Source of the DNA: an uncultured Lachnospiraceae bacterium
GTDB lineage: Bacteria; Bacillota; Clostridia; Lachnospirales; Lachnospiraceae
Assembly: GCA_944383765.1 (NCBI GenBank)
Contig: CALWQT010000001.1
Span: 496,001-560,000 of the forward strand
Reading direction: 5' to 3'
DNA length: 64,000 bases
Positions 41,241 through 49,725 of this stretch are shown here, piece after piece; position 1 is the first letter of the stretch, and each line of letters opens with the position of its first letter. A model generated the notes under the pieces. It was not told the origin of the DNA. It worked only from the letters and a program-made list of their open reading frames with translations, and did no database searches. Both the position numbers and the translations under genes were made by a program.

Positions 41241-42431
41241 TTAATCAAACCCAAAATATTCATCACCAAAATAATCCTTTGTCCCCACGATCTTTTTACC
41301 TTTCAGATACACTCTGGGAACTCTCATTCCGATTCCGCAGATGATTTCATAGTGGAAACCATTGCTTCTTTCTGCCAGCTCTTCCACGGTTATCCTGTCA
41401 TCGCCGTCCCTGCCGATGAGTGTCACCATATCTCCTTCTTCCACATCCGGAATATCTGTCACATCCACCATCATCTGGTCCATACATACCCTTCCCAGGA
41501 TTCGGGCCCGTTTTCCTCGGATCAGCACATCTCCCCGGTTGGAAAGATTCCGTAAATATCCATCCGCATAGCCTACGGGAACCGTCGCAATCATCGTCTC
41601 TCTCTCCGTAAAACAGGTCCATCCATAGCTGACCGGAGTTCCTGCCGGTACCTTTTTCAGATAGACCACCTCACTTTTCCACTCCAGAGCAGGTGTCAGG
41701 GAAATCCTGTCTTTTTCCACTTCATCAGAAGGATACAGCCCGCACATAATGATCCCGGCACGCACCATGTTAAAATGAGACTCTTCCATTTCAATAATGC
41801 CTGCACTATTGGCACAATGTTTTACCGGGATTTCCACTCCTCTTTCAGAAAGAAGTTTCAAAAAGTGATTATACTGATCCAGCTGTTTTTTTGCACTCCC
41901 CTTATCTGCCTCATCTGCTTTGGCAAAATGAGTAAAAATACCGGTAATCTCAATTCCCGGTAAACGGCTGATCCGTTTTACGATATCTGCTGATTCCTCA
42001 TTCGGTATGAGACCGATACGGCTCATTCCCGTATCCACCGCAATATGGATCTTCCCCGTTTTTCCCAGAATCCTGGCTCTCTTGGACAGTCTCTCAGCTT
42101 TCTCATACTGAAACAGGGCCGGAGAAATATCACAGTTCAGCAGATCGTCAAATCTCATCTGAGGGGTTACCCCAAGCACCAGGATTGGCTTCCTGATCCC
42201 ATGCCGGCGTAAGATCAGCGCCTCATCGATAGTCGCCACACCATAACCGGACACATAGGGCTCTATGGTTTTCGCCACAGGGACAGCTCCGTGTCCATAC
42301 CCATCTGCTTTTACGATTCCCATCACCCCAACTCCCGGAACCAGTCTTTCCCTGATTGCTTTCATATTCTGTTCCATGGCCCCAAGGTCTACTGTCACAT
42401 ATCCTCTTTCATACTGTTCCATTTTATTCAT
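41241..42431 (-). CDS. alr: Alanine racemase
   Basis: This 396-residue PLP enzyme interconverts L- and D-alanine for peptidoglycan. The PLP Lys41 lies in GIVKADGYGHGAVP, and the C-terminal barrel has the VSYGWTCFTERE and MDQMMVDVTDIP segments typical of Alr. The ATG at 42431 follows AAAGGAAGTATGGCACG. It lies 48 bases after nnr and before mazF, the classic alr-mazF order of Firmicutes. D-Ala supply also links to the cell-wall enzymes. Nothing unusual was seen. Confidence 0.95.
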   Translation of the reverse strand: MNKMEQYERGYVTVDLGAMEQNMKAIRERLVPGVGVMGIVKADGYGHGAVPVAKTIEPYVSGYGVATIDEALILRRHGIRKPILVLGVTPQMRFDDLLNCDISPALFQYEKAERLSKRARILGKTGKIHIAVDTGMSRIGLIPNEESADIVKRISRLPGIEITGIFTHFAKADEADKGSAKKQLDQYNHFLKLLSERGVEIPVKHCANSAGIIEMEESHFNMVRAGIIMCGLYPSDEVEKDRISLTPALEWKSEVVYLKKVPAGTPVSYGWTCFTERETMIATVPVGYADGYLRNLSNRGDVLIRGKRARILGRVCMDQMMVDVTDIPDVEEGDMVTLIGRDGDDRITVEELAERSNGFHYEIICGIGMRVPRVYLKGKKIVGTKDYFGDEYFGFD

Positions 42432-42479
42432 CGTGCCATACTTCCTTTTCCATACAATTATAGTTCTGTTTCTCTTTTC

Positions 42480-43988
42480 CTACAGGCAATCTGCCAGATC
42501 CCTTGCCAGGACTGCCCTGTCTCCCTGGGATTCTGCCGCTTTCTCTCCCGCTTTTCCATGAAGATAGACTCCCAGAAAAGCAGCTTCCGCCTCGTCCATC
42601 CCCTGAGCCAAAAGACCTCCGATCACTCCGGACAGAACATCTCCCGCTCCGCCTTTTGCCATAGCAGCACACCCGCTGGAATTAATATAAAGATTTCCGT
42701 CCTTTCCTGCTACCACAGTAGCCGCATCTTTCAACACACAGGTAATCCCATACTGTTCTGCATAATCAGAAGCTGTCTGTATCAGATTTCCCTGGATCTG
42801 CTCTACCGGAATATCCATCAGCCTTGCCATTTCCAGCAAATGAGGGGTAATGATAATATTTTCCGTAAAATATCGGGTAAATTCCTTATGTTCAGCCACC
42901 GCATATAAGCCATCCGCATCCAGTACCACCGGTGAACATGCCAGATTTAACACAGACTTCACCAGCTTTGCAGCCATTTCGTCCCGGCCCAGCCCAGGTC
43001 CCAGGATTACTGCTGATGCCTCTTTACACAGCTGTTCCAATGTTCCATCTTCCGTTATCTGGGAAATATCCGGAATTTCCGATTCTCCTTCCTCTCCATA
43101 AGGAACCATCACCGCTTCCGGAAGCAAAGTCTGCAGGATTTCCCGGTTGGATTCCGGCGCCAGGAATTTTACCAGCCCTGCCCCTATACGATAAGCGGAA
43201 AGACCAGCCAGATAGGCCGCTCCCGCCATATGATTTCTCCCTCCGATCACCAGCACTTTCCCATAAGTCCCTTTGTGGGAATAAGCTGGCCTTGCAGGAA
43301 GCCTTTCCCGATCTTCTTCCTCATAGGTAACCGCCGATGCACCTGCATGGTCAAAGGCTTTCCCAGGGAATCCGGCATCTGCCACCACCAGTCTTCCCCG
43401 GTAAGCTTTTCCCGGATAAACAGCTGTCCCCAGCTTTTCATACCCAAAAGTAACTGTGACATCTGCTTTTCTTACCGGTCCAAGAATTGTCCCCCTGTCT
43501 GAATCCACACCGGAAGGCAGATCAACTGCCACCGTATACCCGCTTTTGATTTTTTTCAGAAATTCCAGAAATTCCCGATAATATCCTTCTACCGGACGAT
43601 TCAGCCCCACGCCAAACCCTCCGTCGATCACCACATCATACTGACCTGGAATGAAATCAGAAAATTCCACAACATCCATTCCCAGATTTCGGGCGATTGC
43701 CAGCTGATTTTTCCGCTCCTGCGTCCCTCTGTCTTCCTTTCCCGCCACGACTACTGTAACCGAATACCCTTTTTCTTTCAGTATCCTGGCAGCCGCTGCC
43801 GCATCTGCCCCGTTATTTCCAGGGCCGCAGGCTGCAAGCACTGTCCCGGCACCTCCGGCAGCCCTGTCTGCTTCCTGTGCCACTGCCAGCGCCGCCCTTT
43901 CCATCAGTACCATGGAAGGAATTCCTATCTCATCCATGGTGTATCGATCGATTTCTTTCATCTGACTGCTGCTAACCAGATACCTCAT
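42480..43988 (-). CDS. nnr: Bifunctional NAD(P)H-hydrate repair enzyme
   Basis: This 502-residue fusion has an N-terminal NnrE epimerase domain (about residues 1-210, GPGNNGADAAAAARIL and the DLPSGVDSDRGTILG loop) and a C-terminal NnrD ADP-dependent dehydratase (about 225-502, GTYGKVLVIGGRNHMAGAAYL, VLDADGLYAV and the late GGAGDVLSGVIGGLLAQG). It repairs hydrated NAD(P)H. RBS AAGGAGAATAGGAT is before ATG 43988. acpS is 3 bases upstream and alr 48 bases downstream, so it belongs to the rex-acpS-nnr-alr group. Order and sequence are typical for Clostridia. Confidence 0.95.
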   Translation of the reverse strand: MRYLVSSSQMKEIDRYTMDEIGIPSMVLMERAALAVAQEADRAAGGAGTVLAACGPGNNGADAAAAARILKEKGYSVTVVVAGKEDRGTQERKNQLAIARNLGMDVVEFSDFIPGQYDVVIDGGFGVGLNRPVEGYYREFLEFLKKIKSGYTVAVDLPSGVDSDRGTILGPVRKADVTVTFGYEKLGTAVYPGKAYRGRLVVADAGFPGKAFDHAGASAVTYEEEDRERLPARPAYSHKGTYGKVLVIGGRNHMAGAAYLAGLSAYRIGAGLVKFLAPESNREILQTLLPEAVMVPYGEEGESEIPDISQITEDGTLEQLCKEASAVILGPGLGRDEMAAKLVKSVLNLACSPVVLDADGLYAVAEHKEFTRYFTENIIITPHLLEMARLMDIPVEQIQGNLIQTASDYAEQYGITCVLKDAATVVAGKDGNLYINSSGCAAMAKGGAGDVLSGVIGGLLAQGMDEAEAAFLGVYLHGKAGEKAAESQGDRAVLARDLADCL

Positions 43989-43991
43989 ATC

Positions 43992-44354
43992 CTATTCTCC
44001 TTCCCCTACTGCAAACGCCATGGCATACTCTGCCGTATTGCTGATCGATACCAAAATGTTCGATATTCCCATCTCCTCTGCAATAGCCTGGGCCTTTCCG
44101 TGAAGACACACATAAGGCTTTCCCATCGTATCCCGGAGCACTTCTATCTCTTTCGGTTCCACTCCCCGGAATCCGGTTCCAAATACCTTGGTCACTGCCT
44201 CTTTCACAGCAAAATTGCCGGCCAGCCGGGAGATATTTTCCCCAGCCTGCCGGCACTCTTCTTCCGTATATACACGGGCCAGGAAGGACTTTCTCTGACA
44301 TGCTTTTTCCACTCTTCTGATCTCAACCAGATCCGTCCCGACACCTGTTATCAT
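43992..44354 (-). CDS. acpS: Holo-[acyl-carrier-protein] synthase
   Basis: This 120-residue enzyme transfers phosphopantetheine from CoA to ACP. The Mg2+ site is seen in GVGTDLVEIRRVEKA (Asp8) and LAGNFAVKEAVTKVFGTG (with the catalytic Glu), both standard AcpS motifs. The start overlaps the rex stop by ATGA. It works as a trimer in the cytoplasm. The tail is AFAVGEGE. The next gene, nnr, begins 3 bases on. It is needed for fatty-acid synthesis, so its position beside a redox regulator suggests co-regulation (inference). Confidence 0.95.
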   Translation of the reverse strand: MITGVGTDLVEIRRVEKACQRKSFLARVYTEEECRQAGENISRLAGNFAVKEAVTKVFGTGFRGVEPKEIEVLRDTMGKPYVCLHGKAQAIAEEMGISNILVSISNTAEYAMAFAVGEGE

Positions 44355-45007
44355 GATGGTCTTTTTTCCTCGTTTCCTTTATCCTGCATACTGCACACCC
44401 GATAAGACAGCCTCATCAGGCTCTCTGAAAGGTGGACATTTTCCACTACAACGCCATCCGGAACATTCAGGTCCACATGGGCAAAGTTCCAGATTCCTTT
44501 TACTCCAGCTTTGATCACCCGGTCTGCAATCTCCGGAGCCTTCGTCTTCGGAATCGTCAGAGCTGCTATGGATATCTGATTCTCCACAATGAACCGTTCC
44601 AGATCATCAACTCCCCGTATTTCAATACCACGGACAACCAATCCGATCAGTCTGGGATTGATATCAAACATTCCTTTGATCACAAATCCTCTTTTTTCAA
44701 AATTGGCATAATTTGCAATCGCCTGTCCCAGATTTCCTGCACCGATGATGATCAGATTATGCTGACGGTCTATTCCCAGGATCTTTGCGATCTCCGTATA
44801 AAGATATTTCACATTATACCCATACCCCTGCTGGCCAAAGCCGCCGAAGTTATTCAGATCCTGACGGATCTGGGATGCTGTGACCCTCATACGCTGGCTC
44901 AGTTCATTGGATGAGATCCGTTCCACCCCTTCCTCAAGCAGTTCGCCTAAATATCGGTAGTATCTTGGCAGTCTGGAAATGACCGCCTTGGATATCTGCT
45001 TTTCCAT
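44351..45007 (-). CDS. rex: Redox-sensing transcriptional repressor Rex
   Basis: This 218-residue repressor senses NADH/NAD+. The winged HTH is in the N-terminus (SNELSQRMRVTASQIRQDLNNF), followed by the NADH Rossmann motif IIGAGNLGQAIANY and the DNA-linking FGQQGYGYNVKYL. It usually represses fermentation and respiration genes when NADH is high. Its promoter carries an operator-like palindrome, suggesting self-control. GGAG lies 10 bases from the ATG. It starts the acpS-nnr-alr-mazF chain, and is divergent from an ABC-F gene. Confidence 0.95.
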   Translation of the reverse strand: MEKQISKAVISRLPRYYRYLGELLEEGVERISSNELSQRMRVTASQIRQDLNNFGGFGQQGYGYNVKYLYTEIAKILGIDRQHNLIIIGAGNLGQAIANYANFEKRGFVIKGMFDINPRLIGLVVRGIEIRGVDDLERFIVENQISIAALTIPKTKAPEIADRVIKAGVKGIWNFAHVDLNVPDGVVVENVHLSESLMRLSYRVCSMQDKGNEEKRPS

Positions 45008-45065
45008 GATCGTGTCGCTCCTCTATCTCAAAATTCATATGTGATACCATACTTTGTTAAATTTT

Positions 45066-45094
45066 ATTATAACTTCGTGATAAAATAATGTCAA
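45066..45094 (-). promoter_or_regulatory. Sigma-A promoter of rex
   Basis: TTGACA (45089-45094), 17-base spacer and TATAAT (45066-45071) on the minus strand; a full consensus promoter. The operator-like repeat overlaps the -35 box. Confidence 0.88.
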
Positions 45095-45105
45095 ACAATT
45101 TAACA
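45089..45105 (-). promoter_or_regulatory. Rex-box-like palindrome over the rex -35 box
   Basis: Minus strand TGTTAAATTGTTTGACA is a 17-base imperfect palindrome (TGTTAAA, three bases, TTTGACA) close to the Bacillus Rex site TGTGAAATNATTTCACA. A further TTGTTAAAT half-site lies at 45054-45062 beyond the -10 box. This fits Rex autoregulation. Confidence 0.6.
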
Positions 45106-45121
45106 GATTCCTTTTGTCTTC

Positions 45122-45150
45122 TTGAAAAAAAAGACAAGCTATATTATACT
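45122..45150 (+). promoter_or_regulatory. Sigma-A promoter of the ABC-F gene
   Basis: TTGAAA (45122-45127), 17-base spacer, TATACT (45145-45150). A small hairpin GGCTTTT...AAAAGCC (45157-45179) follows in the leader, before the AAAGGAGG RBS. Confidence 0.78.
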
Positions 45151-45199
45151 TATTCTGGCTTTTTATTGCTTGAAAAGCCGTTATAAAGGAGGAATTCTC

Positions 45200-47125
45200 A
45201 TGATATTATCATGCAGTCATTTAAGCAAGTCCTTTGGAAGCAAAACAGTTATCACGGACGCTTCCTTCCACATAGAAGATCATGAAAAAGCTGCTATCGT
45301 CGGCATCAACGGAGCCGGAAAGTCTACTCTTTTGAAAATGATTACAGGGGAACTTTCTGCTGACACAGGAGAATCGGTACTGGCAAAGGGAAAATCCCTG
45401 GGTTATCTGGCGCAGCACCAGGACCTGTCCAGTAACCGCTCCATCTACGAAGAACTGAAAGAAGTAAAACGTCCGGTCATTGAAATGGAAGAACGCATCC
45501 GAACCCTGGAGCAGGAAATGAAGCACGCTTCCGGGGAAGAACTGGAAAGCCTTCTTTCCCTCTACAGCCGTCTGAACCATGAATTTGAACTGTCCAACGG
45601 CTATGCCTGGCACAGTGAGATCATTGGTGTCTTGAAAGGCCTGGGATTTGAGGAAGAAGAATGTTCCAAACCCATTTCCACCTTATCCGGCGGTCAGAAG
45701 ACCAGAGTCTTTCTGGGAAAACTGCTGATCTCTAAACCAGATATCATTCTTTTGGACGAGCCCACCAACCATCTGGATATGGAATCCATTGCCTGGCTGG
45801 AAACCTATCTGATCAATTATCCGGGAGCTGTAATCATCGTAGCCCATGACCGGTACTTTCTGGACCGGGTAGTAACAAAGATCATCGAAGTGGACAACGG
45901 TTCTGTCTCCGTATTCCAGGGAAACTATACCGCTTACAGCGAAAAACGGGCCATGCTCCGGGAAGCAAAAATGAAAGCCTGGCTGAATCAGCAGCAGGAA
46001 ATCAAACATCAGGAAGAAGTCATTGCAAAGCTGAAGTCTTTTAACCGGGAAAAGTCCATTAAACGGGCAGAAAGCCGGGAAAAGATGCTGGAAAAGATAG
46101 AAAGGCTGGAAAAACCTACAGAAGTAAATGATGAGATGGTCATTCGTCTGGAGCCTAATATCATCAGCGGCAATGATGTACTGACTGTCCGCCATCTTTC
46201 CAAATCCTTTGGCAGCCAGGTCCTGTTCCATGACATTGATATGGATATCAAACGTGGAGAACGGGTTGCCATTATCGGAAATAATGGAACCGGAAAAACA
46301 ACCATCTTAAAAATACTGAACCAGCTGGTATCGCCGGATTCCGGAGAAATCCATTTAGGAGCAAAAGTACATATTGGCTACTACGACCAGGAGCATCAAG
46401 TCCTCCATATGGATAAAACCCTGTTTGATGAGCTTCAGGATACTTATCCCAATATGAATAATACCCAGGTTCGCAACATTCTTGCCGCATTCCTCTTTAC
46501 CGGCGATGACGTATTTAAACGGATCAAAGATTTAAGCGGCGGGGAACGGGGACGTGTTTCTCTGGCCAAGCTGATGCTCTCAGAAGCCAATTTTCTGATC
46601 CTGGACGAGCCTACTAACCATTTGGATATCACTTCCAAAGAAATTCTGGAAGATGCGTTGAACCATTATACGGGAACGGTGCTCTATGTATCTCATGACC
46701 GTTATTTTATCAACAAAACAGCCACCCGTATCCTGGACCTGAAAAACCAGTCTCTGATCAATTATATTGGCAATTATGATTATTATCTGGAAAAGAAAGA
46801 GGTAATGGAAACCCTCTATACCTCTCAGGCGCCCGCTCCTTCTATTTCTTCAGAACCCGCCTCCCAGGCGGAAGGAAAGCTGGACTGGAAAGCTCAGAAA
46901 GAAGAACAGGCAAAAAAACGGAAGCGACAGAACGATCTGCGGAAAACAGAAGAAGAAATTGCTTCCCTGGAAAGCAAAAACAGCGACCTGGACACCCTTC
47001 TGACTACAGAAGAGGTCTATACCGACCATGAAAAAGTCCGGGAGATCAATGCAGAGAAACAGCAGATCGGGGAACGTCTGGAAACGTTATATGCTCTATG
47101 GGAAGAGCTGGCCGAAGAGGAATAG
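45200..47125 (+). CDS. ABC-F family ATPase (YdiF/Uup-like)
   Basis: This 641-residue soluble protein has two ABC ATPase domains and no membrane helices. Walker A motifs are GINGAGKST (first domain) and GNNGTGKTT (second); signatures LSGGQKTR and LSGGERGR; Walker B IILLDEPTNHLD and FLILDEPTNHLD. The inter-domain P-site tRNA-interaction-like linker lies between them (about 240-300), and a charged coiled-coil closes the protein (about 560-641). ABC-F proteins act on the ribosome E-site as translation or antibiotic-protection factors; the ydiF location next to rex is as in Bacillus. The ATG at 45200 follows AAAGGAGGAATTCTC. No substrate evidence is present. Confidence 0.92.
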   Translation: MILSCSHLSKSFGSKTVITDASFHIEDHEKAAIVGINGAGKSTLLKMITGELSADTGESVLAKGKSLGYLAQHQDLSSNRSIYEELKEVKRPVIEMEERIRTLEQEMKHASGEELESLLSLYSRLNHEFELSNGYAWHSEIIGVLKGLGFEEEECSKPISTLSGGQKTRVFLGKLLISKPDIILLDEPTNHLDMESIAWLETYLINYPGAVIIVAHDRYFLDRVVTKIIEVDNGSVSVFQGNYTAYSEKRAMLREAKMKAWLNQQQEIKHQEEVIAKLKSFNREKSIKRAESREKMLEKIERLEKPTEVNDEMVIRLEPNIISGNDVLTVRHLSKSFGSQVLFHDIDMDIKRGERVAIIGNNGTGKTTILKILNQLVSPDSGEIHLGAKVHIGYYDQEHQVLHMDKTLFDELQDTYPNMNNTQVRNILAAFLFTGDDVFKRIKDLSGGERGRVSLAKLMLSEANFLILDEPTNHLDITSKEILEDALNHYTGTVLYVSHDRYFINKTATRILDLKNQSLINYIGNYDYYLEKKEVMETLYTSQAPAPSISSEPASQAEGKLDWKAQKEEQAKKRKRQNDLRKTEEEIASLESKNSDLDTLLTTEEVYTDHEKVREINAEKQQIGERLETLYALWEELAEEE

Positions 47126-47156
47126 CCATCCCCTCTTTTCAAAAAAGGAGGTATCT

Positions 47157-47378
47157 ATGGAACGCAAACCTGTCTCAAAATTTCAGCGTATTCTGGCTCT
47201 GGCAGCCGCTGTCATTCTGATCGGTCTCTATTTGCTGACTTTGATCCTGGCAGTTACCGGCAGTCCAGATACCATGAATTATCTGCTGGCATCTCTGTTT
47301 GCCAGCATCGTGATCCCTGTATTTCTCTATGTTTTGCGCATGGTGATAAAACTGTCACAGAAACAGGAAAAAGAATAA
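47157..47378 (+). CDS. Small two-helix membrane protein of unknown function
   Basis: This 73-residue protein has a short basic N-terminus (MERKPVSKFQR), two membrane helices (about residues 12-31 and 41-61) and a charged tail ending SQKQEKE. The start is clear: AAGGAGGTATCT lies just before the ATG at 47157. It follows the ABC-F gene by 31 bases and is probably on the same transcript, then ends inside the bidirectional terminator. I do not recognise a family. The layout looks like a minor membrane factor, but no role can be told from the sequence. Confidence 0.7.
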   Translation: MERKPVSKFQRILALAAAVILIGLYLLTLILAVTGSPDTMNYLLASLFASIVIPVFLYVLRMVIKLSQKQEKE

Positions 47379-47408
47379 GGGGCAGAGCTTTTGGCTCTGC
47401 CCCTTATT
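47374..47408. terminator. Strong bidirectional terminator
   Basis: A perfect 15-bp stem, AATAAGGGGCAGAGC and its complement, with a TTTTG loop. It lies between convergent genes: the small membrane protein (+), whose stop codon it contains, and purA (-). Confidence 0.95.
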
Positions 47409-47421
47409 CTTTTGCTTTTTA

Positions 47422-48696
47422 TTAGCGGTAGATAATCTCGTCTCTTCCAGGTCCATTGGAAACCATGGTGATAGGAGTTTCAATTTCCTTCTCAATAAAT
47501 TCCACATACTTTCTGCAGTTTTCCGGCAGATCTTCATAGTTGCGGATTCCCCGGATATCACATTTCCAGCCAGGCAGTTTTTCAAATACCGGCTTTGCCT
47601 TCTCAAGCTGCACGGTAGTTGGGAAATCTTTGGTCACTTGTCCATCAATTTCATATCCCACGCATACCGGAATCTCATCCAGATAACCCAGTACATCCAG
47701 AACAGTCAGAGCTGCTTCTGTAGCCCCCTGGATACGGCAGCCGTATCTGGTAGCGACTGCATCAAACCATCCCATTCTTCTGGGTCTTCCTGTGGTAGCG
47801 CCAAATTCTCCGTGGTCTCCTCCCCTCTTACGAAGTTCATCTGCTTCCTCACCGAAAATCTCGCTGACAAAAGCGCCTGCACCAACTGCACTGGAGTATG
47901 CTTTTACCACTGTAGTGATCCGCTTGATCTCATAAGGAGGAATGCCCGCTCCAATCGCTCCATAGGCAGCCAGCGTGGAAGAAGATGTTACCATTGGATA
48001 AATACCATGGTCCGGATCTTTCAGGGAACCCAGCTGTCCTTCCAGAAGAATATTTTTTCCTGCTTTGATGGCTTCATAAAGGAATTTTGATACATCACAT
48101 ACATACGGCTTTACCATATCTCTGTATTCCAGCATGGTAGCATACAGTTCTTCCGGATTCAGCAGCGGCTTATGATACAGATGCTCCAGCATGACATTTT
48201 TCATCTCACAGATACGGTATACCTTTTCCTTTAAGGCTGCTTCATCAAACAATTCGCTGACCTGGAAGCCGATCTTTGCATATTTATCAGAATAAAATGG
48301 AGCAATGCCGGATTTGGTGGAACCAAATGACTTGCCTCCCAGTCTTTCCTCTTCGTATTCATCAAACAGAATATGATAAGGCATCAGAATCTGGGCACGG
48401 TCAGAAACCAGAATCTTAGGCTCCGGCACTCCCTGATCCACGATGGACTTGATTTCCTTTACCAGATAGGGAATATTCAGTGCCACACCATTGCCGATCA
48501 CACTGGTAGTATGCTGATAAAACACACCTGACGGCAGCAGGTGAAGGGCAAAACGCCCATAATTATTAATGATGGTGTGACCGGCATTGCTGCCTCCCTG
48601 GAAACGGATGATGATATCGGATTCTTTTGCAAGCATGTCCGTAATCTTTCCCTTTCCTTCATCACCCCAGTTTGCTCCAACGATTGCTCTTACCAT
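47422..48696 (-). CDS. purA: Adenylosuccinate synthetase
   Basis: This 424-residue enzyme joins IMP and aspartate using GTP, the first step to AMP. The P-loop GANWGDEGKGKITD (residues about 7-20), the IMP loop SFGSTKSGIAP and the late GRPRRMGWFDAV match PurA. Length is usual. It starts at ATG 48696 behind CCAAAGGAGGAAAAATCA. A leader hairpin near the RBS (GGGTA...TACCC) is described separately. A LysR gene and purB lie upstream, purB acting on its product. Only AMP-branch genes and purC are nearby. Confidence 0.97.
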   Translation of the reverse strand: MVRAIVGANWGDEGKGKITDMLAKESDIIIRFQGGSNAGHTIINNYGRFALHLLPSGVFYQHTTSVIGNGVALNIPYLVKEIKSIVDQGVPEPKILVSDRAQILMPYHILFDEYEEERLGGKSFGSTKSGIAPFYSDKYAKIGFQVSELFDEAALKEKVYRICEMKNVMLEHLYHKPLLNPEELYATMLEYRDMVKPYVCDVSKFLYEAIKAGKNILLEGQLGSLKDPDHGIYPMVTSSSTLAAYGAIGAGIPPYEIKRITTVVKAYSSAVGAGAFVSEIFGEEADELRKRGGDHGEFGATTGRPRRMGWFDAVATRYGCRIQGATEAALTVLDVLGYLDEIPVCVGYEIDGQVTKDFPTTVQLEKAKPVFEKLPGWKCDIRGIRNYEDLPENCRKYVEFIEKEIETPITMVSNGPGRDEIIYR

Positions 48697-48712
48697 TGAT
48701 TTTTCCTCCTTT

Positions 48713-48731
48713 GGGTAAATTCCAGATACCC
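48713..48731 (-). promoter_or_regulatory. Small hairpin before the purA RBS
   Basis: GGGTA, nine bases, TACCC on the minus strand, ending just before AAAGGAGG of purA. It resembles the larger TTTACCC hairpin before purB. It is small and may be chance. Confidence 0.35.
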
Positions 48732-48813
48732 GGAATCAATATTACAACCATACCTTACTACATTTTCCATTATAAGTAAAATCAATATTATTTATATATG
48801 GTATAAGATTGAT

Positions 48814-49725
48814 TTATGTACTATTCAAAGAGTCCTGTTCCAGCAACTGAAGCAGCCGTCTTCCGGGAAGGGAAATCAGCTCCCGGCGGCCGGTTACCAG
48901 ACAGAAATATCTGGGAGGCATTTCTTCTGCAAAAGTCATCTGAAACAGTTCCCCGCTTTCCAGGGCCTCTCTTGCGAATTCCTCTACCACACAGCCAATC
49001 CCCAGATTCCTGATGGCAAACTGCACGACCATATCACTGATAGCCAGGTCAAATTCCGGCTTGGGAAACACTCCCCGTTCTTTCAAAAATGTGTCCATAA
49101 ACTGCCTGGTACTGGTCTTTTCTTCCAGGAAGATACAGGGATAGTCCAACAGGCAGCTGTAATCCAGCACTTTTCCCTTCAGGTGGGAGAACCGGTTCCC
49201 TGCCACGAAAATATTCCTGGTCTCCCGGACTTTCACTGCCTCCATATCTTCCGGAAGGTCAAACGGGGTGCTGACAATCGCAAAGTCAATCTTCCCTTCT
49301 TTCAGCAGGTCAATGGTTTCCGGGGTGGGGCCATTGGACACATTCACATGGATTCCGGGAAATTCCTGATGGAACCGTTCCAGATGGGGAAGGAGATAAA
49401 ATCTTAATGTCATATCACTGGCACCAATTCTTACGTCACCTTTTTCCAGATTTTTCAGACGTTCCACTGCTTCCTCACCTGAGCGGAAATACTCCATTCC
49501 CCGCTCTACATAAAATGCCAGTGCTTTTCCTTCTTCTGTAAGCGTTACTCCTTTTGCTGTACGGAAAAACAGCTTCACTCCTACCGCCAGTTCCAATTGC
49601 TTGACCGCCTGGCTTACTGCCGGCTGGGAGATACATAATTTTTCCGCTGCAGCCGTAAGGCTTCCCAGTTTTTCCACATAATAGAATACTTTATAATATT
49701 CCAGATTTGTCCTTATCTTACACAT
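48814..49725 (-). CDS. LysR-family transcriptional regulator
   Basis: This 303-residue regulator has an N-terminal winged HTH (about residues 4-62, YVEKLGSLTAAAEKLCISQPAVSQAVKQLE) and a C-terminal effector domain (about 88-295) with the typical GDVRIGASDMTLRF start. CysL/CbbR-like features are seen. Its start overlaps the purB stop by 8 bases, a rare place for a LysR gene, and purA follows after 117 bases. A role in AMP-branch control is suggested by place only. The RBS is weak (GCAGAGAT). Ligand and targets are unknown. Confidence 0.9.
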   Translation of the reverse strand: MCKIRTNLEYYKVFYYVEKLGSLTAAAEKLCISQPAVSQAVKQLELAVGVKLFFRTAKGVTLTEEGKALAFYVERGMEYFRSGEEAVERLKNLEKGDVRIGASDMTLRFYLLPHLERFHQEFPGIHVNVSNGPTPETIDLLKEGKIDFAIVSTPFDLPEDMEAVKVRETRNIFVAGNRFSHLKGKVLDYSCLLDYPCIFLEEKTSTRQFMDTFLKERGVFPKPEFDLAISDMVVQFAIRNLGIGCVVEEFAREALESGELFQMTFAEEMPPRYFCLVTGRRELISLPGRRLLQLLEQDSLNST

